This document shows, piece after piece, positions 32,298 through 43,401 of a stretch of DNA of 64,000 nucleotides. A model generated the notes under the pieces. It was not told the DNA's origin, did not search any database, and worked only from the letters and a program-made list of their open reading frames with translations. Source of the stretch: Salinibacterium sp. UTAS2018 (GTDB lineage Bacteria > Actinomycetota > Actinomycetes > Actinomycetales > Microbacteriaceae); the NCBI RefSeq assembly GCF_004118935.1, contig NZ_CP035375.1, forward strand, positions 1 to 64,000. The letters are read 5' to 3'. The position numbers were made by a program, and so were the translations under genes. Position 1 is the first letter of the stretch. Each line of letters opens with the position of its first letter.

Positions 32298-33234
32298 GCG
32301 ATCCATTCTCCCTCATCACGATCGTCAGAGCGCGTGCAGCTCGATCTGGATCGTCGTAGGCCAACCAGTGGGATTGTTCGTATCGCTTGAACCAGCCCAC
32401 TTGGCGGCGAGCGTAACGGCGTGTGAGCGCCGCGGTCTGCTCGATAGCCTCGGCTTCGGAGAGCCCACCGTCAAGCTGCTCGATCGCCTGCGCGTAGCCG
32501 ATCGCGCGCGCCGCCGTGACGCCGAGGCCCTTGTCGCGAAGACCACGGACCTCGTCGAGCAGACCGGCATCCCACATCTGCTGCACCCGCCGGTTGAGCC
32601 GCTGCACAAGTTCGTCACGCGGAGCGATGAGGCCAAAGATATGCGCCGGTGTCCAGAGCTTTGTCTCCTCGGGCAGGCCCGCGCCGAAGGGCTCCCCCGT
32701 GATCTCGATCACTTCGAGCGCTCGGACGATACGGCGGCCGTTGCTAGCGCCGATGGACTGTGCGGCCGCTGGGTCCACGGCTTGGAGCTTCTGAAAGAGA
32801 AGGCCGATGCCATCGCGCTCGAGCTCGGCTTCTAGCCGCGCCCGCACTTCGGCGTCCCGTGCGGGAAACTGAAAATCATGGATGACGCTCGAGACGTAGA
32901 GCCCTGATCCGCCGACCATGATCGGCACCCGCCCCGCACTCTGAATTTGAGTAACGAGTTGTCGAGCATCCACTTGGTACTGAGCGACGCTGGCGTCGTC
33001 AGTGGGGTCAAGGACATCGAGCATGTGGTGCGGGACGCCGCGGCGATCTTCTAGCGGAAGCTTGGCTGTGCCGATGTTCATACCGCGATACAGCTGCATC
33101 GCATCGGCGTTGATTATCTCAGCGGGAACACCGCGGCTCATCACAGCTTCGGCGATGTCGAGCGAAAGCTCGGACTTGCCTGTTCCTGTCGCGCCTACGA
33201 CGACGACGAGGGATGGAGTGCTGCCGATACCCAT
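32284..33234 (-). CDS. miaA: tRNA dimethylallyltransferase
   Basis: Adds the isopentenyl group to A37 of tRNAs reading UNN codons. The 316-residue enzyme starts with the P-loop GATGTGKSE (about residues 14-22), then [17 protein letters not shown] and the [13 protein letters not shown] region near the C-terminus. The ATG at 33234 directly precedes the P-loop fold; the frame stays open inside miaB. It follows miaB by 7 bp, so both A37-modifying enzymes are made together. Confidence 0.97.
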   Translation of the reverse strand: MGIGSTPSLVVVVGATGTGKSELSLDIAEAVMSRGVPAEIINADAMQLYRGMNIGTAKLPLEDRRGVPHHMLDVLDPTDDASVAQYQVDARQLVTQIQSAGRVPIMVGGSGLYVSSVIHDFQFPARDAEVRARLEAELERDGIGLLFQKLQAVDPAAAQSIGASNGRRIVRALEVIEITGEPFGAGLPEETKLWTPAHIFGLIAPRDELVQRLNRRVQQMWDAGLLDEVRGLRDKGLGVTAARAIGYAQAIEQLDGGLSEAEAIEQTAALTRRYARRQVGWFKRYEQSHWLAYDDPDRAARALTIVMRENGSHGDA

Positions 33235-33241
33235 CTGCGGA

Positions 33242-34777
33242 TTAGCGCAGCGAGTCGCTGGGATCGTAGATTGGCGTCGTAGCGACGCGAATCGTGGGAA
33301 GACCCAGCGAGACGCGTGGTGCAGCGTCGCCCGCGGTCGCGGTGCTCGGGACGCCGCAGGATGCCGCCTCGGCACGATCCCACGCATCCCCGGCGCGAGT
33401 ACGGCGGATGTTGAGCTGACCACCAGTGACCGTGTCTGCAACGAGGTGGAATGCTGCGGCTTCAGTGACTGTCACGGTGACGACGTCGCCCGGACGCGGA
33501 ATCGCACTGCCTTCGGGCACGTTGAAATGGACGAGACGGGAGTCTTCAGCGCGGCCCGACAGTCGCGATGTCTCCGCCTGCTTCCGGCCCTCAGCGGCAG
33601 TGACCATAACTTTTAGCGTGCGGCCGATCTGCTCATCGTTCTCCTCACGGGAGATGCGATCTTGCAGGGCTGCGAGTCGCTCGAAACGCTCTTGCACTAC
33701 CTCTTTAGGAATCTGATCGTCCATCGTCGCTGCCGGAGTGCCGGGACGAATCGAGTACTGGAACGTGTATGCGGAGGCGAACCGTGATTCTTCGACAACA
33801 CGAAGGGTGTCTTGGAAATCCTCCTCCGTCTCGCCCGGGAAACCCACAATGATGTCGGTAGTGATGGCTGCATCCGGCATTTGGGCGCGAACCCGTTCGA
33901 GGATGCCCAAAAACTTGGTCGACCGGTAGCTGCGACGCATGGCCTTGAGGATGCGGTCGGAGCCGGACTGCAGCGGCATGTGCAGCTGAGGCATGACGTT
34001 CGGGGTCTCGGCCATCGCGTCGATCACGTCATCGGTGAATGCTGCCGGATGCGGGCTGGTGAATCGAACGCGCTCGAGGCCCTCAATCGAACCTGTCGCC
34101 CGAAGCAGCTTGCTGAACGCTTGCCGGTCACCGAACTCAACGCCGTAAGAGTTCACGTTTTGCCCGAGAAGGGTTACTTCGGTCGCGCCGTCATCAACCA
34201 CCGCTTGCACTTCAGCGAGAATCTCGCCGGGCCGACGGTCTTTCTCCTTGCCCCGGAGAGTGGGAACGATGCAAAAGGTGCAGGTATTGTTGCAGCCGAC
34301 CGAGATGGAGACCCACGCGCTGTGGGTCGACTCCCGACGAGTCGGAAGCGTTGAGGGGAAGACGTCTAGAGATTCAAGAATCTCCAGCTGAGCTTCTTCG
34401 TTGTGACGCGCCCGTTCGAGGAGCGTGGGCAGAGAGCCCATGTTGTGGGTACCGAATACAACATCGACCCAGGGCGCCTTTTCGAGGATGACACCTTGGT
34501 CTTTTTGAGCGAGGCATCCACCGACGGCAATTTGCATGCCTTCGTGTTCTTTCTTGACGCTCGCGAGCATGCCGAGATTGCCGTAGAGCTTGTTGTCAGC
34601 GTTTTCGCGGACTGCGCACGTGTTGATAACGACGACGTCGGCTTGACCCTCAGCGGCGCGAATGTAGCCGGCAGCTTCGAGGGAGCCACTGAGGCGCTCG
34701 GAGTCGTGCACATTCATCTGGCATCCATAGGTGCGCACTTCGTAGCTACGCGGCCTCGCCAGTTTCTCGTCAATCAT
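33242..34777 (-). CDS. miaB: tRNA-2-methylthio-N6-dimethylallyladenosine synthase
   Basis: Adds the 2-methylthio group to i6A37 after MiaA. The 511-residue radical SAM enzyme has the N-terminal UPF0004 domain ([13 protein letters not shown] with three cluster cysteines), the radical SAM motif CNNTCTFC (about residue 155) and a TRAM domain (about 375-450). The ATG at 34777 has AAGGTGG 5 nt upstream. A C-terminal tail of about 50 residues after TRAM is unusual and rich in alanine and threonine. Confidence 0.97.
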   Translation of the reverse strand: MIDEKLARPRSYEVRTYGCQMNVHDSERLSGSLEAAGYIRAAEGQADVVVINTCAVRENADNKLYGNLGMLASVKKEHEGMQIAVGGCLAQKDQGVILEKAPWVDVVFGTHNMGSLPTLLERARHNEEAQLEILESLDVFPSTLPTRRESTHSAWVSISVGCNNTCTFCIVPTLRGKEKDRRPGEILAEVQAVVDDGATEVTLLGQNVNSYGVEFGDRQAFSKLLRATGSIEGLERVRFTSPHPAAFTDDVIDAMAETPNVMPQLHMPLQSGSDRILKAMRRSYRSTKFLGILERVRAQMPDAAITTDIIVGFPGETEEDFQDTLRVVEESRFASAYTFQYSIRPGTPAATMDDQIPKEVVQERFERLAALQDRISREENDEQIGRTLKVMVTAAEGRKQAETSRLSGRAEDSRLVHFNVPEGSAIPRPGDVVTVTVTEAAAFHLVADTVTGGQLNIRRTRAGDAWDRAEAASCGVPSTATAGDAAPRVSLGLPTIRVATTPIYDPSDSLR

Positions 34778-34820
34778 GTGTTCCACCTTAAGCCTCCACG
34801 GATGCGGAGCTTGACGAGGA

Positions 34821-35732
34821 CTAGCGAAATGTGGGCCCGTTAGATGATCCGCCGGAGGCGAGAGCGGCGTTCACCGCTGCAGAGACTATCGACCCTGAGT
34901 ATCCTCGGCGCATCAAAAATCCGCTCAGGCGTCGTTTGGCCGTGACGCTGTCGAGCGAACGCAACTGCGGTGCACGCTTGAACGCCAGTTCATTAGCTCG
35001 CTCTTGCTCGTCATCTCGCTCAAAATCGACGACAACGTCGATGTGCTCTTGATCAATTTTGCGGCGGCGCAACTCTGCCGTGATGGCGGAAGCGCCAAGA
35101 CCTTTGCGCTCACGCAGGGTGCGCGTGAGCGTTTCGGCGAGGGCAGCATCGTCGAGTAGCGCGGAACCTTCGAGACGTTCGATCTCGGCGTCGATTTCGT
35201 CGCTTTCGAATTCTCGGGTACCCAAAAACTGCGTCATTTCCTGGGAAGACATGCCCCTTCGGGCGAGCGCACGCATGCTCACCCTGCTGATTTCCGAAAA
35301 ACCGTCCCGCGCTTCTCGACGGGCGGACCGAGACGAGCCCGTACCCTGCGAGACGGAGCTCTCAGAGCCTTCCGCGGCCAGTTCGGTGCCACTTTCGCGC
35401 GCGGCGCTGTCGACGTCGTCGTGGGCGCGACTACGCGCTGGCTCAAAGTCGCGCATTGTGGGCAGTGCCCGCACGGGGCTGATCGATGCAACCGGAGCGA
35501 GTGACGCTGCGGGAACAGCATCGAGGTCGCGGGCGTCGTAAGGCGAAGGTTCAACTGGCGCTTCCTTTGCCCAGCCGTCGTCTTCGGTCACGACATGGGC
35601 GCTGCTAGTGCTCGTGCCGCCGACGTTCTCCGACGACGGCTCCATCGCAGCCGCGTCAGGCTGAGCTGCTGGTGCCCTATCGCCAAAAAGGTTAATGACG
35701 GGGGCGATGTAGTCGTCGTCGGAGTTGGTCAT
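34821..35732 (-). CDS. recX: RecX with long N-terminal extension
   Basis: Modulates RecA filaments. The RecX three-helix repeats occupy about residues 145-300 ([68 protein letters not shown]). The first 140 residues are acidic, alanine/serine-rich and probably disordered, about doubling the usual RecX length. It starts 8 bp after recA. Confidence 0.93.
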   Translation of the reverse strand: MTNSDDDYIAPVINLFGDRAPAAQPDAAAMEPSSENVGGTSTSSAHVVTEDDGWAKEAPVEPSPYDARDLDAVPAASLAPVASISPVRALPTMRDFEPARSRAHDDVDSAARESGTELAAEGSESSVSQGTGSSRSARREARDGFSEISRVSMRALARRGMSSQEMTQFLGTREFESDEIDAEIERLEGSALLDDAALAETLTRTLRERKGLGASAITAELRRRKIDQEHIDVVVDFERDDEQERANELAFKRAPQLRSLDSVTAKRRLSGFLMRRGYSGSIVSAAVNAALASGGSSNGPTFR

Positions 35733-35740
35733 GGCGTTTT

Positions 35741-36895
35741 CTACTGCCCGGAGGCCTTCTTGAGCGGCGCAGCAGCGGTCTTGCTCGCTACTGGCAGCGT
35801 GGGACCGTCAGCTTTGGGAGCCGCTTTCGCTGCCTTTTCTGCGGCAGCGGCCGTTTCTGCGGCAACCTTGGCCTCAAGTGCGTTCGCAGCCTTGGCCTCG
35901 GCACCAACGCCGAGCTTGCGCATGATGCGCTGTTCGATCTCGAGCGCAATCTTGGGGTTCTGAATGAGGAACGCGCGCGACTTCTCTTTACCCTGGCCAA
36001 GTTGGTCACCCTCGTAGGTGTACCAGGCGCCGGACTTACGTACGATTTCGTGGTCAACACCGAAGTCGATGAGGCTACCCTCGCGAGAGATGCCGATTCC
36101 GTACAGAATGTCGAACTCTGCCTGCTTGAAGGGCGGAGCCATCTTGTTCTTGACGACCTTGACACGCGTGCGGTTACCCACCGCATCCGTACCGTCTTTC
36201 AGCGTTTCGATACGACGAATGTCGAGGCGCACAGACGCGTAGAACTTGAGCGCCTTACCGCCGGCAGTGGTCTCGGGGCTACCGAAGAAGACACCGATCT
36301 TTTCACGCAACTGGTTAATAAAGATCATGGTCGTATTGGTCTGGCTGAGACCACCGGTGAGCTTGCGCAGCGCCTGCGACATGAGGCGCGCCTGAAGACC
36401 CACGTGGGTGTCACCCATCTCGCCCTCGATTTCTGCGCGAGGAACCAGCGCGGCGACCGAGTCAATAACGATCAAATCGATCGATCCACTTCGAACGAGC
36501 ATGTCGGCGATCTCAAGCGCCTGCTCTCCAGTATCAGGCTGCGAAACAAGAAGCGCGTCGATGTCTACACCCAGTTTGGCGGCGTACTCGGGGTCGAGAG
36601 CGTGCTCGGCGTCGATGAACGCTGCGATGCCTCCGTTGCGTTGTGCATTAGCAATGGCGTGGAGCGTGAGCGTGGTCTTACCCGAAGACTCCGGACCGTA
36701 GATCTCAACGATTCGGCCGCGCGGAAGGCCGCCCGTGCCGAGTGCAACGTCGAGAGCGATCGAGCCGGTAGGGATAACCTCGACCGGAGCGCGCTCGTCG
36801 CTGCCGAGGCGCATGACTGAGCCCTTGCCGAATTGACGGTCAATCTGAGCGAGAGCGGTCTCGAGGGACTTCTCGCGGTCTGCTGCTGATGGCAT
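35741..36895 (-). CDS. recA: RecA recombinase
   Basis: Forms filaments on single-stranded DNA for recombination and triggers LexA cleavage. The 384-residue protein has Walker A GPESSGKT (residues 67-74), [17 protein letters not shown], Walker [12 protein letters not shown]2 loop and a lysine/alanine-rich C-terminal tail that is longer than in E. coli. The ATG at 36895 has GGAGA 6 nt upstream; an open extension to 37051 is not family-like. An SOS box lies about 200 bp upstream. Confidence 0.98.
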   Translation of the reverse strand: MPSAADREKSLETALAQIDRQFGKGSVMRLGSDERAPVEVIPTGSIALDVALGTGGLPRGRIVEIYGPESSGKTTLTLHAIANAQRNGGIAAFIDAEHALDPEYAAKLGVDIDALLVSQPDTGEQALEIADMLVRSGSIDLIVIDSVAALVPRAEIEGEMGDTHVGLQARLMSQALRKLTGGLSQTNTTMIFINQLREKIGVFFGSPETTAGGKALKFYASVRLDIRRIETLKDGTDAVGNRTRVKVVKNKMAPPFKQAEFDILYGIGISREGSLIDFGVDHEIVRKSGAWYTYEGDQLGQGKEKSRAFLIQNPKIALEIEQRIMRKLGVGAEAKAANALEAKVAAETAAAAEKAAKAAPKADGPTLPVASKTAAAPLKKASGQ

Positions 36896-37136
36896 TATTT
36901 TCTCCATTGGTCGTAGGTTGCTGCCCATAGGCTGTCGCGATTCGTGCGGACCGATGATGCAAGGCCCGCAGCCCCCCGACAAAGGCTGTGTTGCTAATGC
37001 CACGCTACGTGCAGGCTCTGACATTGCAGGACTACGACGGGCGTAACGCATCCATCTGAGGTATTCGAAAGGATGTTAGGGAGAAGACTAACAATATCGA
37101 ACATATCTTCGAACCCGCCACGCGGGGCGAGGTGAG
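36896..37136. other. recA leader region
   Basis: About 200 bp between the SOS box and the recA start, so recA mRNA has a long leader if transcription begins at the box. No ORF or clear hairpin is evident; the region continues to the DUF3046 stop. Confidence 0.4.
37097..37112. promoter_or_regulatory. SOS box upstream of recA
   Basis: TCGAACATATCTTCGA matches TCGAAC-N4-GTTCGA in 11 of 12 positions. On the minus strand TATTGT follows immediately as a possible -10, so LexA would block RNA polymerase directly. Confidence 0.85.
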
Positions 37137-37361
37137 TTACTTCTTGGGCTCGCGCTGACCAACGCCGTACCGACGATCGGGCGCAACATCCATCGCATCG
37201 CATAGAGCTGCCCACACCTGCTTGGCTGGGACGCCGCGCGAGAGGGCTTGAGAGGCGGTAACCCCGCCAACAGAACCAAGCACTTGGTCATTCACGAGCA
37301 CGCGACCGTAAGCCTCTCCGAACTCGTCAGAAACAGCCAGCCAGAACTCACTCAGTCGCAT
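37137..37361 (-). CDS. DUF3046 protein
   Basis: A 74-residue protein of unknown function starting MRLSEFWLAVSDEFGEAYGRVL, with GVPAKQVWAALCDAMDVAPDRR, which is the whole DUF3046 domain. Such genes lie between clgR and recA in many actinobacteria, and this one does too. Confidence 0.9.
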   Translation of the reverse strand: MRLSEFWLAVSDEFGEAYGRVLVNDQVLGSVGGVTASQALSRGVPAKQVWAALCDAMDVAPDRRYGVGQREPKK

Positions 37362-37444
37362 TCCACCAGCCTACGTGCGCCAGCCTGCGACCGAATGCAC
37401 GAATGCCCCACTCCACACCGGAACGGGGCATCTGACGTGCTGGG

Positions 37445-37753
37445 TTAGCGCGTAACCAAGTTGGAATCGAATTCTGCGACGAGCTCGTCGGGCAGAGTAT
37501 CGGGGATTGTGTTGGCACCTTCGATGACAGCGAGTCGATCTCCGACTTCACGCATGATCACCGAGATAGGTGTATCGAGAGCTTCAGCTACCGAGGCAAG
37601 AATTTCAGAGCTGGCTTCTTTTTGACCACGCTCTACTTCACTGAGGTAACCGAGCGCAACGCTCGCCTTGCTTGCGACCTGTCGAAGGGTGCGTCCCTTT
37701 TGCAAGCGGAAGTCACGGAGAACGTCACCGATTTCTTGACGAACTAGAACCAT
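37445..37753 (-). CDS. clgR: ClgR-like helix-turn-helix activator
   Basis: A 102-residue Cro/C1-type regulator with the helix-turn-helix at about residues 8-65 (GDVLRDFRLQKGRTLRQVASKASVALGYLSEVERG). In Corynebacterium, Streptomyces and Mycobacterium ClgR activates clp protease genes and is itself a Clp substrate. The assignment rests on sequence and the conserved order pgsA-cinA-clgR-recA. A GGGAG Shine-Dalgarno precedes the ATG. Confidence 0.88.
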   Translation of the reverse strand: MVLVRQEIGDVLRDFRLQKGRTLRQVASKASVALGYLSEVERGQKEASSEILASVAEALDTPISVIMREVGDRLAVIEGANTIPDTLPDELVAEFDSNLVTR

Positions 37754-38004
37754 TGGACACTCCCTTTCTGACTGAATCGTGCGACCAGATACTTCTGGAT
37801 AGCCAAGACTACAGCCACTTATATGTTGAGAACTCTAGCTGCTCCACACTGGAGAAGCCTTGTGAATTCTCTTACTGTAACCGCACCGAAACGTAAGATA
37901 TTCCCGCCGTCAGGGCGATTTTGTGACCAGTTATGGGGCAGTCATCACGCCTTGCGGCCGCAGCTACTTTCTGCAGACCGTACGCGATAGCTCGCTAGAC
38001 CGAC
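37754..38004. other. clgR upstream region
   Basis: A 251-bp gap after cinA. It should carry the clgR promoter. I do not find a convincing ClgR box (GTTCGC-N5-GCG) or a good hairpin, and the small plus-strand frame overlapping it is not protein-like. Confidence 0.4.
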
Positions 38005-38502
38005 CTAATCCTCCGAGGTGAGGTAGTCGTACAGACACTGAAGCGCCGCCTCGACGGCCTGCTGACGGATTTCATGGCGATCCCCCGTGAAGTGGAAGTC
38101 ACGCGTCTCGACGAAGCCCGTAGCAGCGAAGCCGATGAACACGGTTCCCGGCTCCTTGCCCTCGTGCGGCCCAGGACCGGCAACACCCGTCGTGGCCAGG
38201 CCGAAGTATGCCTGCTGGTCGCCCACGCCGAGAATATCGCGCGCCCCCATAGCCATGTGGGCGGCAACATCCGGATAAACAGTGCCGTGAATCGCTAGAA
38301 GACTCGCGTCGACCCCCAGAACCTGATGCTTGATGGCCGTGTTGTAGGCAACGACGGAACCGTTCAATACGGCGGAGGCGCCGGGAACGGCGACGAGTGA
38401 CGCGCAGAGCAAGCCGCCGGTAAGCGACTCTGCAAGCGCCAGCGTAAGGCGTTGTTCGGTGAGAATCGCCACAATCTTTGTAGCGAGCTCTTCAGTAGTC
38501 AC
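38005..38502 (-). CDS. cinA: CinA C-terminal domain amidohydrolase (PncC-like)
   Basis: A 165-residue protein made only of the CinA C-terminal domain, which deamidates nicotinamide mononucleotide in characterised members. Typical stretches are LALAESLTGGLLCASLVAVPGAS, VVAYNTAIKHQVLGV and ATTGVAGPG. The N-terminal MoaB-like domain of full-length CinA is absent. It starts 10 bp after pgsA. Confidence 0.93.
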   Translation of the reverse strand: MTTEELATKIVAILTEQRLTLALAESLTGGLLCASLVAVPGASAVLNGSVVAYNTAIKHQVLGVDASLLAIHGTVYPDVAAHMAMGARDILGVGDQQAYFGLATTGVAGPGPHEGKEPGTVFIGFAATGFVETRDFHFTGDRHEIRQQAVEAALQCLYDYLTSED

Positions 38503-38512
38503 GAGAGAAGGG

Positions 38513-39187
38513 TCACACTCCTGGAGTCGTATTTACTGGCTTGGATGCACGGGTGTGGCGCCAGGCTAGCCACAAATATTCAATGCCGGTGTAGACCGTC
38601 AGCACGACCGCGATCGCCATGACCGACCAGTTGAGCCACAATACCCACGTTCCGAGCACAGTAAACAGCGGGACAAGGAATAACGAGATCGCGACAGCCT
38701 GGAGCACGGTTTTGAGCTTGCCGCCCCGCGAGGCTGGCACCACGACCTTGGAGAGCACCGCAAAGCGATAAATCGTGATGCCGAATTCACGAACCAAAAT
38801 GAGAATCGTGACCCACCACGGCAACTCGCCCAAAATGGAGAGCGCTACGAGGGCGCCGCCCGTGAGCACCTTGTCGGCAATCGGGTCGAGAATGATGCCC
38901 ACGTTAGTGATCAAATTGCGACCACGTGCCAAATGACCATCAACCGCGTCTGTGACTATCGCAACGATGAAAAGCGCCGCAGCGATGTAGCGGATGGGGC
39001 CCATCTCGCCGTTATCGAGCAGCAGTAGCCAAATAAATAGCGGCGCCATGAAGATACGCACAACCGTGATGATGTTGGCAATATTGCCGTTGGATGCGGG
39101 CGAATCGCCTCGGCGAAGCACACGCCCACGCATCGAGTAGCCGTGAACTACAGGTGGAGTGGACTCCGAAATAGGTTGTTCACCCAC
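38513..39187 (-). CDS. pgsA: CDP-diacylglycerol-glycerol-3-phosphate 3-phosphatidyltransferase
   Basis: A membrane enzyme of phosphatidylglycerol synthesis. The 224-residue protein has the CDP-alcohol phosphotransferase signature, DAVDGHLARGRNLITNVGIILDPIADK, at about residues 81-107 with its aspartates intact, and about five membrane segments. A second family member elsewhere could share the role, so substrate is fairly but not fully certain. The GTG start lies 4 bp past the ftsK stop. Confidence 0.92.
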   Translation of the reverse strand: MGEQPISESTPPVVHGYSMRGRVLRRGDSPASNGNIANIITVVRIFMAPLFIWLLLLDNGEMGPIRYIAAALFIVAIVTDAVDGHLARGRNLITNVGIILDPIADKVLTGGALVALSILGELPWWVTILILVREFGITIYRFAVLSKVVVPASRGGKLKTVLQAVAISLFLVPLFTVLGTWVLWLNWSVMAIAVVLTVYTGIEYLWLAWRHTRASKPVNTTPGV

Positions 39188-39191
39188 GCGA

Positions 39192-41945
39192 TCACTCCCG
39201 ATCGGTCAAATTCCAAGCATCCTCGTCTGAGGAGCTTTCTACTTCATCGTATCCGCTGAGTGACTCAGCTACCGCGTCAACCGGTGCCGGATCGTCTTCG
39301 CCGCGCAGTCGAGCGAGCACGGCCGGGAGCTGTTCGGCAGACACCAGAACATCGCGAGCCTTCGACCCCTCGGAGGGGCCGACGATCTCTCGAGACTCCA
39401 ACAGGTCCATGAGACGACCGGCCTTGGCAAAGCCAACCCGAAGCTTGCGCTGGAGCATCGACGTCGAGCCGAACTGAGTGCTGACGATGAGCTCTGTGGC
39501 GGCGAGAAGTACATCCAAGTCATCACCGATGTCGGCATCGATCTGCTTCTTTTCAGCGACAACCGTGACATCGTTGCGATACTCAGGCTGAGCTTGAGCG
39601 ATCACGTGCTGCACGATCTCGGCAATCTCGCTCTCGGGCACCCACGCACCCTGAACACGAATGGCCTTCGATGCTCCCATGGGCAAGAAGAGCGCATCGC
39701 CCTGACCAATGAGTTTGTCGGCGCCTGGCTGATCGAGGATGACGCGAGAGTCGGTCATGCTCGATACCGCGAAGGCGAGTCGCGAAGGCACGTTGGCCTT
39801 GATCAGACCAGTCACGACATCCACGCTGGGGCGTTGGGTGGCCAGCACAAGGTGGATTCCCGAGGCGCGCGCCAGCTGAGTGATGCGCACGATCGAGTCT
39901 TCAACGTCACGCGGCGCGACCATCATGAGGTCGGCGAGCTCATCGACGACGATCAAAAGATACGGGTACGGCTTGAGCTTGCGTTGGCTGCCTTCGGGGA
40001 GCTTGATCTCATCGGCGATGACAGCGCGGTTGAAGTCGTCAATGTGCCGATAGCCGAAGCTGGCAAGGTCGTCGTACCGCATATCCATCTCTTTCACGAC
40101 CCAGGCGAGGGCTTCGGCAGCCTTCTTCGGATTCGTGATGATGGGCGTGATGAGGTGAGGTACCCCGGCGTAGATAGAAAGCTCAACGCGCTTGGGGTCG
40201 ATGAGCACCATGCGTACTTCCGCAGGCTTAGCGCGCATCAATACCGAGGTGATCATTGAGTTGACGAAGCTCGATTTACCAGATCCGGTCGACCCCGCCA
40301 CCAACAAGTGAGGCATCTTGGCGAGGTTGGCTACGACGAAACCGCCCTCGACATCCTTACCAAGACCAATAGTCATGGGGTGCTCGCTCTTGGTGCTTGC
40401 GCTCGAGCGCAAAACGTCGCCTAAGGAGACGATTTCACGATCCTTATTCGGGATCTCTACACCGATAGCGCTCTTGCCCGGGATGGGCGACAAGATGTTG
40501 ACCTCGTTGCTGGCGACGGCGTAGCTAATGTTGCGGGCAAGAGCTGTGACACGCTCGACCTTGACACCCGGGCCGAGTTCGAGCTCGTAGCGAGTGACCG
40601 AGGGGCCGCGGCTGAATCCGGTAACGGTGGCATCGACACTGAACTGCTTGAGGACTTCAGTGATGGCAGCGACGACCTCGTCGTTGGCTGCTGAACGCGA
40701 CTTTGGCGGTGTTCCGGCCGAAAGCATAGACGCCTGAGGTAGGCGGTACGTCATGTTCGACTGCTGCGGCGTAGTTTCGTGCGGACCGTCGAATTCGCCG
40801 GCGTTACCCTTTTCGCTCGCCTTGGTGGTGAAACCGGGGAGGATGCCAGGGCCGTCGTCACGAACACCGGTGGCGGGAGCATCCACTTCACCGGTCGCAT
40901 ACTTCTTCACAGCGTCTTCGGCCTTGAGCAGATCTTCGAGCAGCTCGACCCCGAATTCTTCCTCTTTCTTCGTGAGGTCTTTCGCTGCAGGCGGCGGCGT
41001 GGGCCGGGCCTTGGGCACAGGGTCCACAACCTCGGTGGAGCTTTCTCGTCCAACAACCGGGCTGTCGAAGGCCTTGTCCTCTGTCGGGTGCGACTTGTTG
41101 CGACGCCACCACGGCAGCGACTCGGTGTCGTGCGCATCTAGTCCGATATCAGTCAGCGACCCGAACTGAACCGAATCAGTGTTGCCGGAACCCGCACGCA
41201 ACTTTGCAGCCGCACGCTCTTCGTCAGTTTGCAGCTGAGCACCGAAGAGATACGCGTAGAGCTCGCGAAGGCGCGATCCAAGGCGGTTCGGCGGTGTCTT
41301 CGTAATGATGAAGAGTGAGAGCACGAGCAGGAATACGATGATGGGCACTGCGAGCCACATCCCACCAAGCCACAGCAGCGGATTCGCGAGAAGCCACCCA
41401 AAGACTCCCCCGGCTCGCGCAATCAGTTCGGCGCCTTCTGCCGGATGCGGCTGACCGGTATACACGTGGCACAACGCCGCCACCGTGACAATGAGAATGC
41501 TTAGGCCGATGCCGATGCGGCCATTGTCATGCACGCTCGACGGATGCCGGAACATCCACACGGCAAGCAGCAACAGAATGACAGGGAGCGCGAAAGCAAC
41601 GCGGCCAACGAGACCGCCGAACGTGTAGGCATCCAGAGCGATGGCGACGGAGTCGGTCGGATTGAACCATTCCACGACCGCGCCGACGATGGCGAGCAAA
41701 AAGAACAAGAACGGCACGCCGTCGCGACGTTCGTCTTTCGTGAGTTCCTCGCGCCCGAAGACACGGAACGCTCCACCCACCATGTGAGCGAGTGCAAGCC
41801 ACAATTTTGTCAATGGACCCTCGGGCTCGACCGGAGGCTGCTTGCCCCGCGGAAGCCGCTTCGTGGCTTGGGTCTTAGTAGCCGCATTCTTGGCGCGCGG
41901 TTTCGACGCACCCGAGCGCGAGGTCGACGTTGTACGCGTAGCCAT
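39192..41945 (-). CDS. ftsK: DNA translocase FtsK
   Basis: Pumps chromosome dimers and termini across the division septum. The 917-residue protein has a basic alanine-rich N-terminus, four membrane segments (about residues 75-220), an acidic linker, the motor with Walker [10 protein letters not shown] (about 565-573) and Walker [13 protein letters not shown], and a C-terminal gamma winged helix (about 790-855) that reads KOPS sites. The ATG follows TAGCGT by 6 nt, so the transcript is probably leaderless. Confidence 0.97.
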   Translation of the reverse strand: MATRTTSTSRSGASKPRAKNAATKTQATKRLPRGKQPPVEPEGPLTKLWLALAHMVGGAFRVFGREELTKDERRDGVPFLFFLLAIVGAVVEWFNPTDSVAIALDAYTFGGLVGRVAFALPVILLLLAVWMFRHPSSVHDNGRIGIGLSILIVTVAALCHVYTGQPHPAEGAELIARAGGVFGWLLANPLLWLGGMWLAVPIIVFLLVLSLFIITKTPPNRLGSRLRELYAYLFGAQLQTDEERAAAKLRAGSGNTDSVQFGSLTDIGLDAHDTESLPWWRRNKSHPTEDKAFDSPVVGRESSTEVVDPVPKARPTPPPAAKDLTKKEEEFGVELLEDLLKAEDAVKKYATGEVDAPATGVRDDGPGILPGFTTKASEKGNAGEFDGPHETTPQQSNMTYRLPQASMLSAGTPPKSRSAANDEVVAAITEVLKQFSVDATVTGFSRGPSVTRYELELGPGVKVERVTALARNISYAVASNEVNILSPIPGKSAIGVEIPNKDREIVSLGDVLRSSASTKSEHPMTIGLGKDVEGGFVVANLAKMPHLLVAGSTGSGKSSFVNSMITSVLMRAKPAEVRMVLIDPKRVELSIYAGVPHLITPIITNPKKAAEALAWVVKEMDMRYDDLASFGYRHIDDFNRAVIADEIKLPEGSQRKLKPYPYLLIVVDELADLMMVAPRDVEDSIVRITQLARASGIHLVLATQRPSVDVVTGLIKANVPSRLAFAVSSMTDSRVILDQPGADKLIGQGDALFLPMGASKAIRVQGAWVPESEIAEIVQHVIAQAQPEYRNDVTVVAEKKQIDADIGDDLDVLLAATELIVSTQFGSTSMLQRKLRVGFAKAGRLMDLLESREIVGPSEGSKARDVLVSAEQLPAVLARLRGEDDPAPVDAVAESLSGYDEVESSSDEDAWNLTDRE

Positions 41946-41951
41946 AATTCA

Positions 41952-41957
41952 ACGCTA
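41952..41957 (-). promoter_or_regulatory. -10 box, leaderless promoter of ftsK
   Basis: TAGCGT on the minus strand lies 6 nt before the ATG at 41945. Confidence 0.45.
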
Positions 41958-42075
41958 CCTGCGGCCTCTGTCAGAGCGACGCAGCGACACTCATCGCGCC
42001 GCGCTATAGCCGGCGGAGCGAGAGCGCTGCTGCTTCGACACAGCCAACGGTAAGAGCAGTCACCGCCCCCACGCA

Positions 42076-43401
42076 CTAATAGCGAATCGCGTCAATGACC
42101 TTAACTTTCACAGCCACGAGGGCTGGAGTTAGCCCGGCAAGCACTCCTACCGCCGCAGAAGCACCGAGAGCAAGCAACGCCGCTTCTAACGGGAAAGGTG
42201 GGAGGTCTTGCACGCCCGGAGCAATGAGATTCTGCACCGCCGGATTCTGAACGATCGCGATCGCCACCGAAACCCCGATGACACCCGCGGCTACGGTCGC
42301 CACGACACTCTCCATCATTACCGCAAAGAAAACACGACTAGCGGTGGCACCGAATGCTCGCCGAACGCCAATTTCACGCACTCTATATTTGACGGTCACG
42401 AGTGAAATGTTGACCAACCCAAGCGCGCCAAGCACGAGGATGAGCCCGGCGATTCCACCCACCACCCACTGCAACGGCTCGAGCGGATCGGGACCACCCC
42501 ACGCCCGATAGTCGCTGCGATTCAATTCAGAACGCCATCCCTCGCCGAAATCTACCGTCACATCTCGCGCGATCAATTGCTCCAGTTGTGCTGATTGCTC
42601 TTCGGGAACCCAGAGTTCGTAGTTGAGATTGCTTTCTTGAGAGTCGCCAGCGCCCACTAACGCGGTGAAGGGCTCCGCGAGCATCGTGAAACTCAGGCCG
42701 CTTGGGTACGGCTCCGGCGCCAGCACCCCGACGACAACGGCGGTGATGCTGGCATCCGCTTCAAGCTCAATGGTGGGGTGAGTCCTCACGTCGGGGCGCC
42801 CAAGCGCTTCGTAGAAGACGTCGTTCACGACGACCGCAGGTGCGAGCCGCTGTTGATCGGCGTCGGTCAGCCAGCGGCCGGTGCTCAGTTCAACTCGATG
42901 CATAACGCCATAAGCCGCGCTGACCCCTTGAACCGCGGAGTACTGCCGCCCATTGACCAGATTGACCGCCACGCTCCCGGCAAAACGAGGCGTGGCGTGG
43001 GAGATTTGATATCGCTCAATCACGGTAGTCATGTGCGCCACGAATTCTTCAGTAGTCGCTCGATCCTGTCCGCTCTCCATTGATGGTGGGTAGACGGAAA
43101 TAGTGGCCGGCCTGCCACCGGAACGTTCGCTCTGTTCTGTCTGCGCTTGACCGAATACTGCACCGGCTCCCACGACTGTGGCGAGGGCGCACACCGCCAC
43201 CCCAATGCCGATCAAGCTCAACAGGACCCTCGTGCGATTGATACGCACCTCATCCCATGCCTCGACGACCGAGCCCACGAGAGAACTGAGCCAGGAATGT
43301 CGCGACTCGTCTCGTGGCGCGGGCATCGTCGTCGATATGGGGGACGGCGTCACATGCTCGACAGCCGCTGCTGTCTTTTTCTTTCGACGCCACCACCTCA
43401 T
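42076..43401 (-). CDS. MacB/FtsX-type ABC transporter permease
   Basis: A 441-residue permease. One membrane segment near residues 57-80 is followed by a large extracytoplasmic MacB-like domain (about 85-300) and three further segments near 313-338, 360-385 and 405-425, the FtsX-like topology. It overlaps the ATPase gene by 4 bp. With the downstream ATPase and adaptor it forms a mechanotransmission-type exporter. The substrate is unknown; peptides, lipids or antibiotics are exported by relatives. Confidence 0.88.
   Translation of the reverse strand: MRWWRRKKKTAAAVEHVTPSPISTTMPAPRDESRHSWLSSLVGSVVEAWDEVRINRTRVLLSLIGIGVAVCALATVVGAGAVFGQAQTEQSERSGGRPATISVYPPSMESGQDRATTEEFVAHMTTVIERYQISHATPRFAGSVAVNLVNGRQYSAVQGVSAAYGVMHRVELSTGRWLTDADQQRLAPAVVVNDVFYEALGRPDVRTHPTIELEADASITAVVVGVLAPEPYPSGLSFTMLAEPFTALVGAGDSQESNLNYELWVPEEQSAQLEQLIARDVTVDFGEGWRSELNRSDYRAWGGPDPLEPLQWVVGGIAGLILVLGALGLVNISLVTVKYRVREIGVRRAFGATASRVFFAVMMESVVATVAAGVIGVSVAIAIVQNPAVQNLIAPGVQDLPPFPLEAALLALGASAAVGVLAGLTPALVAVKVKVIDAIRY

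Noticed and set aside
37672..37896. 74-codon plus-strand frame over the clgR start
   Set aside because: It has no Shine-Dalgarno and no family likeness, and it overlaps the conserved N-terminus of clgR.
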